29,779 nucleotides of DNA from positions 1 through 29,779 of the forward strand of contig JAYSFC010000037.1 of NCBI GenBank assembly GCA_041913505.1, read 5' to 3'. The stretch comes from JAYSFC01 sp041913505. GTDB taxonomy: Bacteria > Pseudomonadota > Gammaproteobacteria > Burkholderiales > Burkholderiaceae_C. Below, in pieces: positions 1 to 7,019 of the stretch (within the stretch, counting starts at the first letter, position 1; each line of letters begins with the position of its first letter). The position numbers were made by a program, and so were the translations under genes. Under the pieces are notes generated by a model, which saw only the letters and a program-made list of their open reading frames with translations, was not told where the DNA came from and did no database searches.

Positions 1-54
1 CACGGAGTCATAGCTCGTGGTGATGAAGCCTTCCTTCATCACGCCTTCAATCAT
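1..54 (-). CDS. nuoB: NADH-quinone oxidoreductase subunit B (5' end only)
   Basis: This is the first 18 codons of a minus-strand gene that runs off the left edge. The visible peptide, MIEGVMKEGFITTSYDSV, matches the amino-terminal style of beta-proteobacterial NuoB (MxIEGVxxEGF). NuoB is the peripheral-arm subunit of complex I that carries the terminal iron-sulfur cluster N2 and passes electrons to quinone. It starts 24 bases after the nuoA stop, so nuoA and nuoB should share one transcript, as in the standard nuo operon. The cluster-binding cysteines lie outside the window. The call rests on a short peptide plus position after nuoA. Confidence 0.85.
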   Translation of the reverse strand, partial: MIEGVMKEGFITTSYDSV

Positions 55-78
55 CGTGTCAGTCCTTGTTGGAGCCCG

Positions 79-438
79 TCATTCCCAATCCAGCGCGCCT
101 TTTTTCCACTCGTAGGCGAAACCCACGACCAGAATGGCCAAAAAGATCGAGACGGCAGCGAAACCCGCCAAACCCACCTCCTGCAGCGTGACAGCCCAGG
201 GGAAGAGGAAGGCAATTTCCAGATCGAACAGAATGAAGAGGATGGCGACGAGGTAGTAGCGCACATCGAACTTCATGCGCGCATCTTCGAAGGCCTCAAA
301 GCCGCATTCGTAGGGGGAGTTCTTTGCGGGATCGGGCCGATTGGGGCCCAGCACGTAACCCAACACAAGGGGCACGATGCCGACAGCAATGCCGACCAGG
401 ATGAACAAAAGAACGGGGAGGTACTGATCGAGGTTCAT
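79..438 (-). CDS. nuoA: NADH-quinone oxidoreductase subunit A
   Basis: A 119-residue integral membrane subunit of proton-pumping complex I. Three hydrophobic segments are visible: about residues 6-30, 60-82 and 90-110. The signature loop after the first one contains NPYECGFE-like sequence (here NSPYECGFEAFEDAR), followed by KFDVRYYLVAILFILFDLEIAFLFPWA, the most conserved part of the NuoA/ND3 family. Length fits the family. It opens the nuo operon, followed by nuoB. No strong Shine-Dalgarno sequence precedes the ATG; GGTGAG lies about 15 bases upstream. A hairpin at 464-503 sits in the leader and tRNA-Leu lies just before that, so the operon may be expressed by read-through from secG/tRNA-Leu or from a promoter I could not identify. 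Confidence 0.97.
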   Translation of the reverse strand: MNLDQYLPVLLFILVGIAVGIVPLVLGYVLGPNRPDPAKNSPYECGFEAFEDARMKFDVRYYLVAILFILFDLEIAFLFPWAVTLQEVGLAGFAAVSIFLAILVVGFAYEWKKGALDWE

Positions 439-463
439 CTGGAGGAATTACTCACCGCTGGAG

Positions 464-503
464 CCCTACCTGAACCGACCACTGCCGGGTCGGCTAGGCA
501 GGG
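464..503 (-). promoter_or_regulatory. Leader hairpin between tRNA-Leu and nuoA
   Basis: An inverted repeat forms a two-part stem. The arms 464-471 and 496-503 give 8 pairs, and 474-480 with 488-494 give 7 pairs around a 7-base loop, with a small 1x2 internal loop. Two positions (468/499 and 474/494) are mismatched on the plus strand but become G-U pairs in minus-strand RNA, which suggests the minus-strand transcript is the folded form. No U tract follows on the minus strand, so it is not a classical intrinsic terminator. It may be a processing site or leader structure for the nuo operon; the role is inferred. Confidence 0.5.
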
Positions 504-514
504 GTTTTGTGTTT

Positions 515-599
515 TGGTGCCGTCGGCGAGACTCGAACTCGCACAGCTTTCGCCACTACCCCCTCAAGATAGCGTGTCTACCAATTTCACCACGACGGC
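515..599 (-). tRNA. leuU: tRNA-Leu (anticodon GAG)
   Basis: The minus strand reads as a complete 85-base class II tRNA with encoded CCA. The acceptor stem GCCGTCG pairs with CGACGGC, the discriminator is A, and the D arm holds TGGTAGAC. The anticodon stem CTATC/GGTAG encloses TTGAGGG, giving anticodon GAG. There is a long variable arm, and the T arm contains GTTCGAGTC. It reads CUC and CUU leucine codons. Its place directly downstream of secG matches leuU in Escherichia coli. A TATAAA at 605-610 lies at roughly -10 relative to the mature 5' end, but the -35 region (TGTGGT) is poor, so co-transcription with secG and release by RNase P is also likely. Confidence 0.97.
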
Positions 600-718
600 T
601 GATTTTTATATCTGGATGGCATGAGGAACCACAGAGGGCTTTGGCTTTCCAGACAATCCAAGATTCTACTCCGGAAAAACCCTGCTCCCAACCTCACGTC
701 CCAAATTTGTGACTTTTT

Positions 719-1090
719 TTATTTGGTCGGAATCTGTGCCGCCCCCGAGGCCGGCACGACAGGCGCTACGGGCGCCGAGGCATCCACGGCCGGGGCAGAC
801 GCAGGCACCGCAGCCGCCGGGCCTTCGAGTACGCTACCGGTGGTGGAGGGGCGGGCATTGCCCAGATAGGCCAGCGCGAGCGTGGTCACGAAGAACACCG
901 CAGCCAACACGGCCGTCGTGCGCGAAAGGAAGTTGGCCCCCCCTGTAGCACCAAAAAGACTGCCGGCGCTGCCGCTACCGAAGGCGGCTCCCATGTCGGC
1001 ACCCTTGCCGTGCTGGATCAGAATCAATCCAATCATGCCCAGCGCGGCCAGCATCTGCACCGCCAAGATCACATTCATCAACGCGTTCAT
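719..1090 (-). CDS. secG: Preprotein translocase subunit SecG
   Basis: SecG, 123 residues, is the small membrane partner of SecYE in the protein export channel and aids SecA-driven translocation. Two hydrophobic helices are visible (about residues 5-25 and 55-77), separated by the conserved loop HGKGADMGAAFGSGSAGSLFGATG. The rest is an Ala/Pro/Val-rich tail of about 45 residues, longer than in enterics but usual in Burkholderiales. The start at 1090 is chosen because AGGAG lies 8 bases upstream and the protein then begins MNALMNVILAVQ. The reading frame stays open further upstream, but that stretch overlaps tpiA and looks random. The gene follows tpiA by 38 bases, so the two are probably co-transcribed. 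Confidence 0.96.
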   Translation of the reverse strand: MNALMNVILAVQMLAALGMIGLILIQHGKGADMGAAFGSGSAGSLFGATGGANFLSRTTAVLAAVFFVTTLALAYLGNARPSTTGSVLEGPAAAVPASAPAVDASAPVAPVVPASGAAQIPTK

Positions 1091-1128
1091 TGTTTTTACT
1101 CCTGATGGATAGCTCGTAACGCCCGGCC

Positions 1129-1878
1129 TTACTGGGCCGCGGCGATGATTTGCAAGAAGTCCGGGGCCTTGAGCGATGCTCCGCCCACGAGGCCACCGTC
1201 GATATCGGGCTGGGCCAGCAGTTGCGCGGCATTGGCCGCATTCATGCTGCCGCCGTAGAGCAGGCGGATACGATCGGCGTGCGTGGTGGCCGCGGCGAGC
1301 TGGGCACGCAGCACGGCATGCACCTGCTGGGCCTGCTCGGGCATGGCCGTGCGACCCGTGCCAATGGCCCAGACAGGCTCGTAGGCGACCACGATCTCGC
1401 TGATGCAATGGCCGTTGAGGTGAATCACCGCCGCCAGCTGGCGCTTGACCACCACCTCGGTTTCACCAGCCTCGCGCTGCTCCAGGGTCTCGCCCACGCA
1501 GACGATCGGCGTGATGCCCGCAGCCAGGGCCCGCTGTGCCTTCACGGCAACCAGGGAATCGGTCTCTCCATGGTATTGGCGGCGCTCCGAGTGCCCCACG
1601 AGCACATAGCGCACACCGAAGTCCCGCAGCATGGCCGCCGACACCTCGCCGGTGTAGGCCCCCGATTCGTGGGCCGACAGATCCTGCGCTCCCACATCAA
1701 TAGCAGAACCTTGAGCCAATGCCTGCACTTGCGCCAGATAGGGCGTGGGCACGGCCACAGCGACTTCGCAGGCCGGTGTCTGCTGCGCCAGACCGGAGCA
1801 CAGCGCCCCCAGCAAGGCCTCGTTGGCAGCCAGACTGCCATTCATTTTCCAGTTTCCGGCGATGAGTTTCTTTTTCAT
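1129..1878 (-). CDS. tpiA: Triosephosphate isomerase
   Basis: Cytosolic glycolytic and gluconeogenic enzyme interconverting dihydroxyacetone phosphate and glyceraldehyde 3-phosphate. The 249-residue TIM barrel has all the catalytic signatures: Lys11 in AGNWKMNG, His96 in VGHSERR, Glu167 in AYEPVWAIGTG, the flexible lid that follows it, and the phosphate-binding LLYGGSMN and GGLVGGASL loops. Length fits the family (about 250). The start at 1878 is preferred because its ATG overlaps the upstream quinone oxidoreductase stop as ATGA, which suggests translational coupling. An alternative in-frame ATG at 1887 would add three residues. The upstream extension of the open frame inside the oxidoreductase gene is a shadow. 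Confidence 0.97.
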   Translation of the reverse strand: MKKKLIAGNWKMNGSLAANEALLGALCSGLAQQTPACEVAVAVPTPYLAQVQALAQGSAIDVGAQDLSAHESGAYTGEVSAAMLRDFGVRYVLVGHSERRQYHGETDSLVAVKAQRALAAGITPIVCVGETLEQREAGETEVVVKRQLAAVIHLNGHCISEIVVAYEPVWAIGTGRTAMPEQAQQVHAVLRAQLAAATTHADRIRLLYGGSMNAANAAQLLAQPDIDGGLVGGASLKAPDFLQIIAAAQ

Positions 1879-2867
1879 GGTGTCCATGTCAAAACGATCT
1901 TGCCTATGTGCTGATTCGACTCCATCAGCGCGTGGGCCTGGGCCGCATCGGCCGCCGCAAAGCGGCTGTGGATGACGGGACGCACAGCCCCCGAGGCCAG
2001 CAAAGGCCAGACGTGCTGGTGCAGCGCGCGCGCAATGGCCCCCTTGAAAGCCACGGGCCGCGGCCGCAGCGTGGAGCCTGTGACCGTGAGGCGCCGGCGC
2101 AGCACCAGCCCTGCGTTGACCTCCGCTTTCACGCCGCCCTGCACCGCAATGATGACCAACCGGCCATCTTCGGCCAGGCATTCGACCTCGCGCGCCACGT
2201 AGCTGCCCGCGACCATGTCGAGGATCACGTCGACCCCCTTGCCATCGGTGATGCGGCGCGCCTCGGCCACGAAGTCCTGGGACTTGTAGTTGATGGCATG
2301 GTGCGCACCGAGCTCCAGGCAGGCCGCGCACTTCTCGTCGGAGCCCGCCGTGACGATCACCGTCGCACCAAAAGCCCGGCCCAGTTGGATGGCCGTGACA
2401 CCGATCCCGCTGCTGCCGCCCTGCACGAGCAGCGTTTCGCCCGGTTGCAGGCGGCCACGGTCGAACACGTTGCTCCATACCGTGAAGAAGGTCTCGGGCA
2501 GCGCGGCCGCCTCGACATCGCTCAGCCCCTCAGGCACGGGCAGGCATTGCTCCACCGGCGCCACGCACCATTCGGCGTAGCCACCGCCCGCGACGAGCGC
2601 ACAAACGCGGTCGCCCACGCGCAGACCGGCGCGCTCCAGGGCCTGGGCATCGCCGCTTTCGACGACGCCCGCCACCTCGAGCCCCGGCAGATCCGACGTG
2701 CCCGGCGGCGGGGCGTAATGCCCCAATCGTTGCAGCACATCGGGGCGGTTCACGCCGCTGGCGGATACCCGGATGAGCAACTCGCCCTCGCCCGGCGCGG
2801 GCACCGGGCGCTCACCCAGGCGCAAGACCTCGGGAGCCCCAAACGAAGTGATTTCTACAGCGCGCAT
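1875..2867 (-). CDS. NAD(P)H quinone oxidoreductase, PIG3/zeta-crystallin type
   Basis: A 330-residue member of the medium-chain dehydrogenase/reductase superfamily, in the quinone oxidoreductase branch related to human PIG3 (TP53I3). The amino-terminal GroES-like domain begins MRAVEITSFGAPEVL. The nucleotide-binding Rossmann domain has VQGGSSGIGVTAIQLG near residues 148-163, where the SSGIG pattern is typical of NADPH-using, zinc-free members. The zinc ligands of alcohol dehydrogenases are absent. It probably reduces quinones or enones in the cytosol; the physiological substrate cannot be read from sequence. The gene overlaps tpiA by 4 bases and is likely first in a QOR-tpiA-secG transcript. 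This neighbour arrangement is common in Burkholderiales, to my knowledge. Confidence 0.9.
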   Translation of the reverse strand: MRAVEITSFGAPEVLRLGERPVPAPGEGELLIRVSASGVNRPDVLQRLGHYAPPPGTSDLPGLEVAGVVESGDAQALERAGLRVGDRVCALVAGGGYAEWCVAPVEQCLPVPEGLSDVEAAALPETFFTVWSNVFDRGRLQPGETLLVQGGSSGIGVTAIQLGRAFGATVIVTAGSDEKCAACLELGAHHAINYKSQDFVAEARRITDGKGVDVILDMVAGSYVAREVECLAEDGRLVIIAVQGGVKAEVNAGLVLRRRLTVTGSTLRPRPVAFKGAIARALHQHVWPLLASGAVRPVIHSRFAAADAAQAHALMESNQHIGKIVLTWTP

Positions 2868-2909
2868 AACGACCGTGGATGAAGCAAAGGAATCGAACCC
2901 AAATCAAAC

Positions 2910-2993
2910 CCGATAGGCTGCAAGTGCTTGTCGCAAGGACGTGGGACGCTCACCTATCAGTAGCAAAGGCGACCCTCCGCATGCTGCGGAAGG
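2910..2993 (-). other. Structured intergenic region after pnp
   Basis: The 143 bases between pnp and the oxidoreductase hold three inverted repeats. Arms 2974-2981 and 2985-2992 make an 8-pair stem with a 3-base loop. Arms 2953-2960 and 2910-2917 pair over 8 positions. Inside them, 2924-2940 folds into a 7-pair stem with one mismatch. No U run follows, so this is not a standard intrinsic terminator. It could be the pnp 3' untranslated region, a small RNA on either strand, or chance in GC-rich DNA. Reading out of pnp, a tRNA T-arm-like GGGTTCGATTCC follows at 2889-2900. Confidence 0.35.
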
Positions 2994-3010
2994 CCGCCCG
3001 GCAACGTCAA

Positions 3011-5218
3011 TTACTGCTGTTGCTGTTGCTCGGCTTGCGCACGCGCGTTGTCACCGCGGGGCTCGCCACGCTCGCGGCGCTCACCGCGTTCGGCGGGTGC
3101 AGGACGCTCGCTACGCTCGCCGGCGGGGCGCTCGGTCAGCGCCTTCATCGACAGCTTCACGCGGCCCTTGTCGTCGGTCTCGAGCACCTTGACCTTGACG
3201 ATCTGGCCTTCCTGCAGGTAGTCGGTGACCTTTTCCACACGCTCATGGGCGATCTGGCTGATGTGCAGCAGGCCGTCCTTGCCGGGCAGCAGATTGATCA
3301 GGGCGCCGAAGTCCAGGATCTTGGTGACGGGGCCCTCGTAGACCTTGCCGATCTCGACCTCGGCCGTGATCTCCTCGATGCGGCGCTTGGCCTCGTCGGC
3401 CTTGGCGGAGTCGCTGGAGGCGATGGTGATGGTGCCGTCCTCCTCGATGTTGATCTGGCAGCCGGTCTCGTCGGTCAGCGCACGGATGGTGGCGCCACCC
3501 TTGCCGATCACGTCGCGGATCTTCTCGGGGTTGATCTTCATGGTGAACAGCTTGGGCGCGAAGTTGCTCACTTCGGTCTTGGCTTCACCCATGGCGTCCT
3601 GCATCTTGCCCAGGATGTGCATGCGCGCTTCCTTGGCCTGGGCCAGCGCGACCTGCATGATTTCCTTGGTGATGCCCTGGATCTTGATGTCCATCTGCAG
3701 GGCGGTGATGCCGTTGGTGGTGCCGGCCACCTTGAAGTCCATGTCGCCCAGGTGATCTTCGTCACCCAGGATGTCGGTCAGCACGGCGAAGCGGTTGCCG
3801 TCCTTGATCAGGCCCATGGCGATGCCGGCCACGTGGGCCTTCATCGGCACGCCGGCGTCCATCATCGACAGGCAGCCGCCGCACACCGATGCCATGGACG
3901 ACGAGCCATTGGACTCGGTGATCTCGGACACCACACGGATGGTGTAGGGGAACTCTTCCTTGCTCGGCAGGCAGGCCACCAGGGCGCGCTTGGCCAGGCG
4001 GCCATGGCCCACTTCACGGCGCTTGGTCGAGCCCATGCGGCCCACTTCGCCGGTAGCGAAGGGAGGCATGTTGTAGTGGAACAGGAAGCGGTCCTCGAAC
4101 TCGCCGGCCAGTGCGTCGATGCGCTGCGCGTCGCGCTCGGTGCCCAGCGTGGACACAACCAACGCCTGCGTTTCGCCGCGCGTGAACAGCGCCGAGCCGT
4201 GGGTGCGCGGCAGCACGCTGTTGCGGATTTCGATGGGGCGCACGGTGCGCGTGTCACGGCCGTCGATGCGCGGCTCGCCAGCCAGGATCTGGCCACGCAC
4301 GATGCGCGCCTCGATGTCGAACAGCATGTTGTCGACCTTGACGGCGTCAAACTCCACGCCCTGTTCGGCCAGGCCGGCCTTCACAGCGGCGTAGGCTTCG
4401 CGGCAGGCCTGCGTACGCAGCTGCTTGTTGCGGTTCTGGTAGGCGGCGCGCAGCGGGCCTTCGGCCAGTGCGGCCACCTTGGCAATCAGGGCCTCGTCCT
4501 TGGCCTCGGGCTGCCAGTCCCACACGGGCTTGCCGGCGTCGCGCACCAGCTCGTGGATGGCGTTAATGGCGATCTTGCCCTGCTCGTGGCCGAACACCAC
4601 GGCGCCCAGCATCACGTCTTCGGGCAACTGCAGAGCCTCGGATTCGACCATCAGCACGGCGGCTTCAGTGCCGGCAACGACCAGATCCATCTGGCTGTTC
4701 TTGCGCGCGGTCTGGCCGGGGTTCAGCACGTATTCGCCGTTGATGTAGCCCACGCGGGCGGCGCCGATGGGGCCGTTGAACGGGATGCCCGACACAGCCA
4801 GTGCCGCGCTGGTGGCGATCATGGCAGCGATGTCAGCATCCACCTCGGGGTTCAGCGACACGGTGTGGATCACCACGTGCACTTCGTTGTAGAAACCCTC
4901 GGGGAACAGCGGGCGGATCGGGCGGTCGATCAGGCGACTGGTCAGCGTTTCGAGTTCGCTGGGCTTGGCTTCGCGCTTGAAGAAGCTGCCGGGGATCTTG
5001 CCTGCAGCATAGGTTTTCTCGATGTAATCCACCGTCAGGGGGAAGAAGTCCTGGCCGGGCTTGGCTGACTTGGAGGCCACGACGGTAGCAAGCACCACGG
5101 TGTCGTCGATGTTCACCAGCACGGCGCCGGTGGCCTGGCGGGCGATCTCGCCCGTTTCCATGGTGACGGTCTTGTCACCCCATTGGAAGCTCTTGGTGAC
5201 TTTGTTGAAGAGGCTCAT
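3011..5218 (-). CDS. pnp: Polyribonucleotide nucleotidyltransferase (PNPase)
   Basis: PNPase degrades RNA 3'-to-5' by phosphorolysis and is a trimeric part of the RNA degradosome. The 735-residue protein shows the usual order: first RNase PH domain, helical linker, second (catalytic) RNase PH domain with the FNYNMPPF-like FHYNMPPFATGEVGRMG and SNGSSSMASVCGG motifs, a KH domain (IRDVIGKGGATIRALTDETG) and an S1 domain (GKVYEGPVTKILDFGALINLLPGKDGLLHISQIA). The tail of about 40 residues is charged, rich in Arg/Glu and ends in a glutamine run; it is longer than the E. coli protein (711). The start at 5218 has TAGGAG 7 bases upstream and gives the standard MSLFNKVTKSFQWG. The gene follows rpsO, as in most proteobacteria, but with a terminator and a strong hairpin between. 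Confidence 0.98.
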   Translation of the reverse strand: MSLFNKVTKSFQWGDKTVTMETGEIARQATGAVLVNIDDTVVLATVVASKSAKPGQDFFPLTVDYIEKTYAAGKIPGSFFKREAKPSELETLTSRLIDRPIRPLFPEGFYNEVHVVIHTVSLNPEVDADIAAMIATSAALAVSGIPFNGPIGAARVGYINGEYVLNPGQTARKNSQMDLVVAGTEAAVLMVESEALQLPEDVMLGAVVFGHEQGKIAINAIHELVRDAGKPVWDWQPEAKDEALIAKVAALAEGPLRAAYQNRNKQLRTQACREAYAAVKAGLAEQGVEFDAVKVDNMLFDIEARIVRGQILAGEPRIDGRDTRTVRPIEIRNSVLPRTHGSALFTRGETQALVVSTLGTERDAQRIDALAGEFEDRFLFHYNMPPFATGEVGRMGSTKRREVGHGRLAKRALVACLPSKEEFPYTIRVVSEITESNGSSSMASVCGGCLSMMDAGVPMKAHVAGIAMGLIKDGNRFAVLTDILGDEDHLGDMDFKVAGTTNGITALQMDIKIQGITKEIMQVALAQAKEARMHILGKMQDAMGEAKTEVSNFAPKLFTMKINPEKIRDVIGKGGATIRALTDETGCQINIEEDGTITIASSDSAKADEAKRRIEEITAEVEIGKVYEGPVTKILDFGALINLLPGKDGLLHISQIAHERVEKVTDYLQEGQIVKVKVLETDDKGRVKLSMKALTERPAGERSERPAPAERGERRERGEPRGDNARAQAEQQQQQ

Positions 5219-5287
5219 GTTTGCTCCTAGATTAATAGCTGGCCACACGGGGCCAGCGGGCGCGGAGTGCAATCCAGAACACGATGC

Positions 5288-5326
5288 CATTCCAGTGGGC
5301 CTGCGCCCGGCAGGGCCATTGGAATG
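5288..5326 (-). promoter_or_regulatory. Long hairpin in the pnp leader
   Basis: Two 17-base arms (5288-5304 and 5310-5326) pair around a 5-base loop. In minus-strand RNA 15 of 17 positions pair, with one A-C and one C-C mismatch. It lies about 70 bases upstream of the pnp start and downstream of the rpsO terminator. In E. coli the pnp leader has a long hairpin that RNase III cuts, after which PNPase represses its own synthesis. The location and shape here fit the same role, which is an inference. Confidence 0.65.
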
Positions 5327-5360
5327 ACACAGCTTCGCTCTGCTATTGCGGCTCCGAAGT

Positions 5361-5398
5361 AAAAAACGCCTGAGCTAGCGGACTAACCCAGGCGTTTT
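5361..5398 (-). terminator. Intrinsic terminator after rpsO
   Basis: On the minus strand, arms 5389-5398 and 5363-5372 form a perfect 10-pair stem (AAAACGCCTG with CAGGCGTTTT) with a 16-base loop, followed by a run of six T. It begins 15 bases past the rpsO stop. It should end most rpsO transcripts, so pnp depends on read-through or its own promoter in 5219-5360. The A/T symmetry of the arms could let it work weakly on the plus strand too. Confidence 0.9.
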
Positions 5399-5413
5399 GG
5401 CATGCCGATGCGC

Positions 5414-5680
5414 TTACTTGCGCAGACCCAGCTTGGCAATCAGGGCCGTGTAGCGGTCTGCATCCTTGAACTTGAGGTAGTCCAGCAGCTTGCGACGACG
5501 GCTCACCATGCGCAGCAGGCCACGGCGACCGTGATGGTCCTTGGCATGCTCCTTGAAGTGGGGCGTCAGCTCGTTGATGCGGGCCGTGAGCAGGGCTACC
5601 TGCACTTCGGGGCTACCGGTATCGTTGGCAGAACGCGCGTTGGCCTTGACGACTTCGGCCTTGATGGAAGAGGCGATCAT
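5414..5680 (-). CDS. rpsO: 30S ribosomal protein S15
   Basis: S15, 88 residues (family about 89), binds 16S rRNA early in small-subunit assembly and forms a bridge to the 50S subunit. The conserved segments are all present: NDTGSPEVQVALLTARINELTPHFKEHAKDHHGRRGLLRMVSRRRKLLDYL in the helical core, then the DADRYTALIAKLGLRK end. AAGGAA precedes the ATG by 5 bases. The leader is about 120 bases if transcription begins at the TATAAT at 5809-5814; S15 represses its own translation through leader structure in E. coli, though by different folds in different lineages. An intrinsic terminator separates it from pnp. Confidence 0.98.
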   Translation of the reverse strand: MIASSIKAEVVKANARSANDTGSPEVQVALLTARINELTPHFKEHAKDHHGRRGLLRMVSRRRKLLDYLKFKDADRYTALIAKLGLRK

Positions 5681-5808
5681 GATTTTCCTTATGGGGGTAT
5701 GGCCGCCGCCGGCCGCCCGAAAAAGCGGGGCTGTGCAGCCATGGTTTCTACTTGCGCCCCGGCTGGAAAGGCCAGGAGCGTGCGTCTTGCACCATGCAAA
5801 ACCGGTCG

Positions 5809-5814
5809 ATTATA
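5809..5814 (-). promoter_or_regulatory. Probable -10 element of the rpsO promoter
   Basis: The minus strand has a perfect TATAAT here, about 130 bases before the rpsO start codon. It overlaps the TAA stop codon of the upstream aminotransferase (5810-5812). No good -35 hexamer is seen at 16-18 bases; ATCGGC/TCGGCT is the nearest sequence. The match to the -10 consensus and the position before a strongly expressed gene support it. Confidence 0.55.
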
Positions 5815-6967
5815 CCCCGAGCCAATTTTTGAGCCGATCCACCCCTTGCACCAGCCGCCCCGGGTCCTGCGACGCAAAGCACCAGCGCAGCCAGCCCTGG
5901 CCCTCGTCGCCAAAGGCATTGCCCGGCGCCAGGCCCAGGCCCGCCTCCGCCACGAGCCGTTTGGCAACCTCCAGGGAATCGCCCCGCCCTTCAAGCTGGA
6001 AGAACGCGTACATCCCGCCGCGCGCTGCGGCCACCCGCACACCCGGCAGGGCCTGCAACAGTGGCACAAGCGTATCCCTGCACTGGCGCAGATGGTTCAC
6101 CACGCGGGGCGTGATCTCATGCGCCAGCCCCAGCGCAGCCACGCCCGCGCGCTGCGTGAAAACGCTCGCGCACGACGTGTTGAATTCAACCAGCTTGCCC
6201 ATGTGGGCCGTCATGGAAGGCGGCATGACGAGCCATCCCAGGCGCCAGCCGGTCATCAGGAAGCTCTTGGAAAAACTGTGCACCACGACGAGCCGGTCCT
6301 CGGGATCGGCAACATCCAAAAAGCTGGGCGCACATTCGTGCGGCGTGGGCTCGTAATACAGACGCTCGTACACCTCATCCGCCAAGATCCAGGTACCGGT
6401 GCGTCGGCAGTGCCCTAAGATCGCCCGCTGCTCCTCGCTCGTAAGCGTCCAGCCCGTGGGATTGTTGGGCGCGTTCACCACCAGCAGCCGCGTTTGCGGC
6501 GTGATGGCCCCCAGCAAGGCATCCATGTCGATCTGCCATGCCCCTTGCGCATCGGGTGCCAGCGACATCCGACGCACCCGCGCACCCATGATGAGCGGCT
6601 GCGCCACCAGATTGGGCCAGACTGGTGTGACGGCCACCACCTCGTCGCCCGCATCCAGTAACGCTTGCGACGCCAGCATCAGCGCATTCACGCCCCCGGA
6701 AGTGATGGCAACGCGATCAGGGAGCAGGTGGCCATGCAGCCCGCTCATGTAGCGCGCCACCGCCTCACGCAACTCTGGCAGACCCAGGTTGTGCGCGTAA
6801 AAGGTCTCCCCTCGCTCCAACGACTCGATGGCCGCCTGGCGCACGACGGCTGGCGTGACCTCGTCGCTCTCGCCAAACCAGAAAGGCAACACATCCGACC
6901 GGCCCATCCCGGCGTTGGCGACTTCGCGGATGCGGGATTCTTCGAGGTTTAGAACAGTGGTGCGCAT
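5810..6967 (-). CDS. Pyridoxal phosphate-dependent aminotransferase, class I/II
   Basis: A 385-residue fold-type I aminotransferase. Motifs in order: the substrate-side segment LPFWFGESDEVTP near residue 27, TSGGVNALMLAS near 89, NAPNNPTGW (165-173) that contacts the cofactor, ADEVYERLYY with Asp197 for the pyridine nitrogen, and SFSKSFLMTGWRLGW with Lys234 as the expected Schiff-base lysine. The FGESD sequence is typical of the aspartate/aromatic branch related to AspC-like and YbdL-like enzymes, but the amino donor cannot be assigned. The start at 6967 gives the expected family length (MRTTVLNLEE); it lacks a clear ribosome site. In-frame ATG codons upstream, around 6999, sit next to an AGG and cannot be excluded. 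Transcription seems separate from rpsO, which has its own -10. Confidence 0.88.
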   Translation of the reverse strand: MRTTVLNLEESRIREVANAGMGRSDVLPFWFGESDEVTPAVVRQAAIESLERGETFYAHNLGLPELREAVARYMSGLHGHLLPDRVAITSGGVNALMLASQALLDAGDEVVAVTPVWPNLVAQPLIMGARVRRMSLAPDAQGAWQIDMDALLGAITPQTRLLVVNAPNNPTGWTLTSEEQRAILGHCRRTGTWILADEVYERLYYEPTPHECAPSFLDVADPEDRLVVVHSFSKSFLMTGWRLGWLVMPPSMTAHMGKLVEFNTSCASVFTQRAGVAALGLAHEITPRVVNHLRQCRDTLVPLLQALPGVRVAAARGGMYAFFQLEGRGDSLEVAKRLVAEAGLGLAPGNAFGDEGQGWLRWCFASQDPGRLVQGVDRLKNWLGV

Positions 6968-7019
6968 GGCGGGATGGGAGGAAGCAAATATCATCATCCT
7001 ACTTAATTCACATAATCCC

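Noticed and set aside
1091..1408. Upstream extension of the secG frame
   Set aside because: The extra residues overlap tpiA, look random, and a good AGGAG site precedes the internal ATG at 1090.
2876..2910. A complete tRNA gene on the minus strand
   Set aside because: Only the T-loop-like part matches. The T stem is weak and no partner for the acceptor strand was found 70-90 bases upstream.
2879..5068. 729-codon open frame on the plus strand
   Set aside because: It lies wholly antisense to pnp, which is unmistakable. The His/Gly/Leu-rich translation is the usual mirror of GC-rich coding DNA and shows no domain.
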